A DNA stretch of 64,000 nt, from contig NZ_JAINZW010000001.1 of the NCBI RefSeq assembly GCF_020026895.1, forward strand, positions 372,001-436,000, given 5' to 3'. The notes under the pieces are model-generated. The model did no database searches and was not told where the DNA came from. It saw nothing but the letters and a program-made list of their open reading frames with translations. Positions within the stretch are counted from its first letter, which is position 1. The number at the start of each line of letters is the position of its first letter. This DNA comes from Novilysobacter selenitireducens (GTDB lineage Bacteria > Pseudomonadota > Gammaproteobacteria > Xanthomonadales > Xanthomonadaceae). The translations under genes and the position numbers were made by a program. Of the stretch, positions 63,161-64,000 are shown piece by piece.

Positions 63161-63625
63161 TTAGTCGACGTCCTCTGGGCAGGTCGGTGATTCAAGTGGT
63201 ACCGAGTCGCTGCGCTCTAGCGTGACGTACAGGCGGTGGCCGCTCTTGCCCCAGCCGCGATACCACTGCAGTGCACCGTCATGCAGCATGAAGTAGTCCG
63301 ACCACTCGCCGAATGCCGGGCACTCGTCATCTAGGCCGTCGGGGGCGTCGGTGCAGAAGCGCGCTTCAAGCCGTTGGCCTTCGATGCGGCCTTCCATCTG
63401 ACCCGATTGGCCGCGCCCGCGGCGTCCATCTCCATCGTCCCACGTGCCTTTGATTCCGTTGCTGTCCTCAACGAGCTGCAGGCTGGCCATGTGCTGCCAG
63501 CCGCATTGTTCGGAATAGGACCAGTCACCCGCGAAGCCAGAGGGTGAGGGCGTCGCCGCCGTAGCGCAGGAAGAAGTAAGCGCGGCAAAGGCCAGCGCCA
63601 TGAGCATCCGTGTCATGCGTGTCAT
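63161..63625 (-). CDS. Putative X-Tfi immunity lipoprotein
   Basis: A 154-residue exported protein ending 23 nt before the effector start, in the usual immunity-effector order. A signal peptide (MLMALAFAALTSSCATA) has a weak lipobox before Cys (TSSC), so it is probably a periplasmic lipoprotein. The mature domain is beta-rich with several Cys (SEQCGWQHM, ARFCTDAPDGLDDECPAF) and Trp. It would protect the cell from its own and kin effector. The start is one of three near-adjacent ATGs (63625, 63616, 63607); I used the first. Similarity to known lysozyme inhibitors was not tested. Confidence 0.72.
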   Translation of the reverse strand: MTRMTRMLMALAFAALTSSCATAATPSPSGFAGDWSYSEQCGWQHMASLQLVEDSNGIKGTWDDGDGRRGRGQSGQMEGRIEGQRLEARFCTDAPDGLDDECPAFGEWSDYFMLHDGALQWYRGWGKSGHRLYVTLERSDSVPLESPTCPEDVD

Positions 63626-63713
63626 CCGTGATCGAGCAAGAGCGGGCTTTATATCCGATGCGGGGCGTCCTGCCAAAGGCAACTGCGGTGGAAGCACAGC
63701 GGGCACTCCCTTT

Positions 63714-63833
63714 GACCGTCATTCCCGCGAAGGCGGGAATCAATGGACGTATGGGCCTGCCCCTTGGTCACACGTTGACGGGTTTGCGCCACGTCAGTCT
63801 CCATGGATTCCCGCCTTCGCGGGAATGACGGTC
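63714..63833. repeat. Inverted pair of ATTCCC(N8)GGGAAT repeats (dRS3-like)
   Basis: GACCGTCATTCCCGCGAAGG... at 63714 and its inverted copy ...GGGAATGACGGTC ending at 63833 enclose about 60 bp. ATTCCC GCGAAGGC GGGAAT fits the Neisseria dRS3 pattern. Similar repeats are common in xanthomonads and are used as insertion targets by filamentous phage in Neisseria; here no insertion is seen. Confidence 0.75.
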
Positions 63834-63888
63834 GGGGTTTTCCGGCCAACCGGCAAGCAGCGATCGCACGCGGCGATCAGGGCTGCTC

Positions 63889-64000
63889 CTACGTAGCAGG
63901 GTGAACAGCGACCGCGTCGGCGGCTGGCTCCACCGGCGCTCGTGCAGGCGGGGTCGCCAGCCCTTTCCACCGCCACAGAAGGCCGATCAGCAGCAGGTCG
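63889..64000 (-). CDS. 3' end of an unidentified gene
   Basis: The last 37 codons of a minus-strand gene that starts right of the window. The fragment reads DLLLIGLLWRWKGLA followed by a Pro/Ala-rich tail (TPPARAPVEPAADAVAVHPAT) and stops at TAG. A hydrophobic helix then a tail suggests a membrane protein. The stop TAG lies in ACGTAGGAGCAGCC, a degenerate REP arm. The assignment as coding rests on codon pattern only. Confidence 0.45.
   Translation of the reverse strand, partial: DLLLIGLLWRWKGLATPPARAPVEPAADAVAVHPAT

Overview
The window is one contiguous piece of a high-GC gammaproteobacterial chromosome, most likely from the Xanthomonadaceae/Lysobacteraceae (Lysobacter- or Luteimonas-like). 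The reasons are the gene content (RpoD with a long acidic spacer, a MaeB malic enzyme fused to phosphotransacetylase, homodimeric AceE, an AlgR-type regulator beside hemC), a type IV secretion effector with a xanthomonad XVIPCD tail, and dozens of GTAGGAGCG REP palindromes together with their RAYT transposase. Both ends are cut inside genes (fmt at the left, an unidentified minus-strand gene at the right).

Layout. 0-9.9 kb: fmt-rsmB, two envelope glycosyl/glycerophosphotransferase genes, an opposing lpxL-type acyltransferase plus two bPH2 membrane proteins, dtd, rpoD and a CAU-anticodon tRNA. 9.9-15.6 kb: a GAF-GAF-GGDEF-EAL signalling protein, a carboxylesterase, an AlgR-type regulator and hemC. 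15.6-25.1 kb: an outer-membrane protein, then a minus-strand operon that looks like a cytoplasmic sulfite:quinone oxidoreductase (SoeABC-like) with an SLC13 permease placed between subunits A and B, divergent from a WYL regulator and a patatin lipase. 25-38.5 kb: lipocalin, prolyl oligopeptidase, methyltransferase/SGNH pair, alanine aminotransferase, rsgA, a QEGLA (DUF1704) peptidase-like protein, maeB and a glycosyltransferase. 39-42.5 kb: a PP2C phosphatase/anti-sigma kinase/STAS partner-switching operon and the RAYT gene. 42.9-45.7 kb: aceE.

45.8-50.8 kb is the clearest accessory stretch. A 985-residue gene of visibly lower GC has a putative PD-(D/E)XK-like nuclease domain at its N-terminus and a long helical body. 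A 157-residue orphan protein gene and an EVE-HNH gene of the modification-dependent restriction type follow. I read this as a small, probably undescribed anti-phage island. 51-57 kb holds secreted and outer-membrane proteins of unknown role, an SRAP protein with a large helical insert, a degenerate copy of the 157-aa orphan gene, a poly-glycine secreted protein and a TPR protein. 57.8-61.4 kb has a DUF3313-like protein, a class A PBP and two small proteins. 61.4-63.6 kb holds an X-Tfe effector with its likely immunity lipoprotein; the effector carries an apparent frameshift just after the XVIPCD.

Repeats shape the intergenic space. There are nine main REP clusters (one is a tandem 240-bp duplication), a 331-bp element bounded by near-perfect inverted repeats, in-frame insertions of small palindromic repeats inside aceE and soeA, and a pair of dRS3-like repeats at the right end. 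In three places the TAG of a REP or REP-like GTAGGAG is the stop codon of the adjacent gene. Four genes have a -10 hexamer ending 6-7 nt before the ATG, which suggests leaderless mRNAs. GC contents and domain assignments were judged by eye; no search was run.
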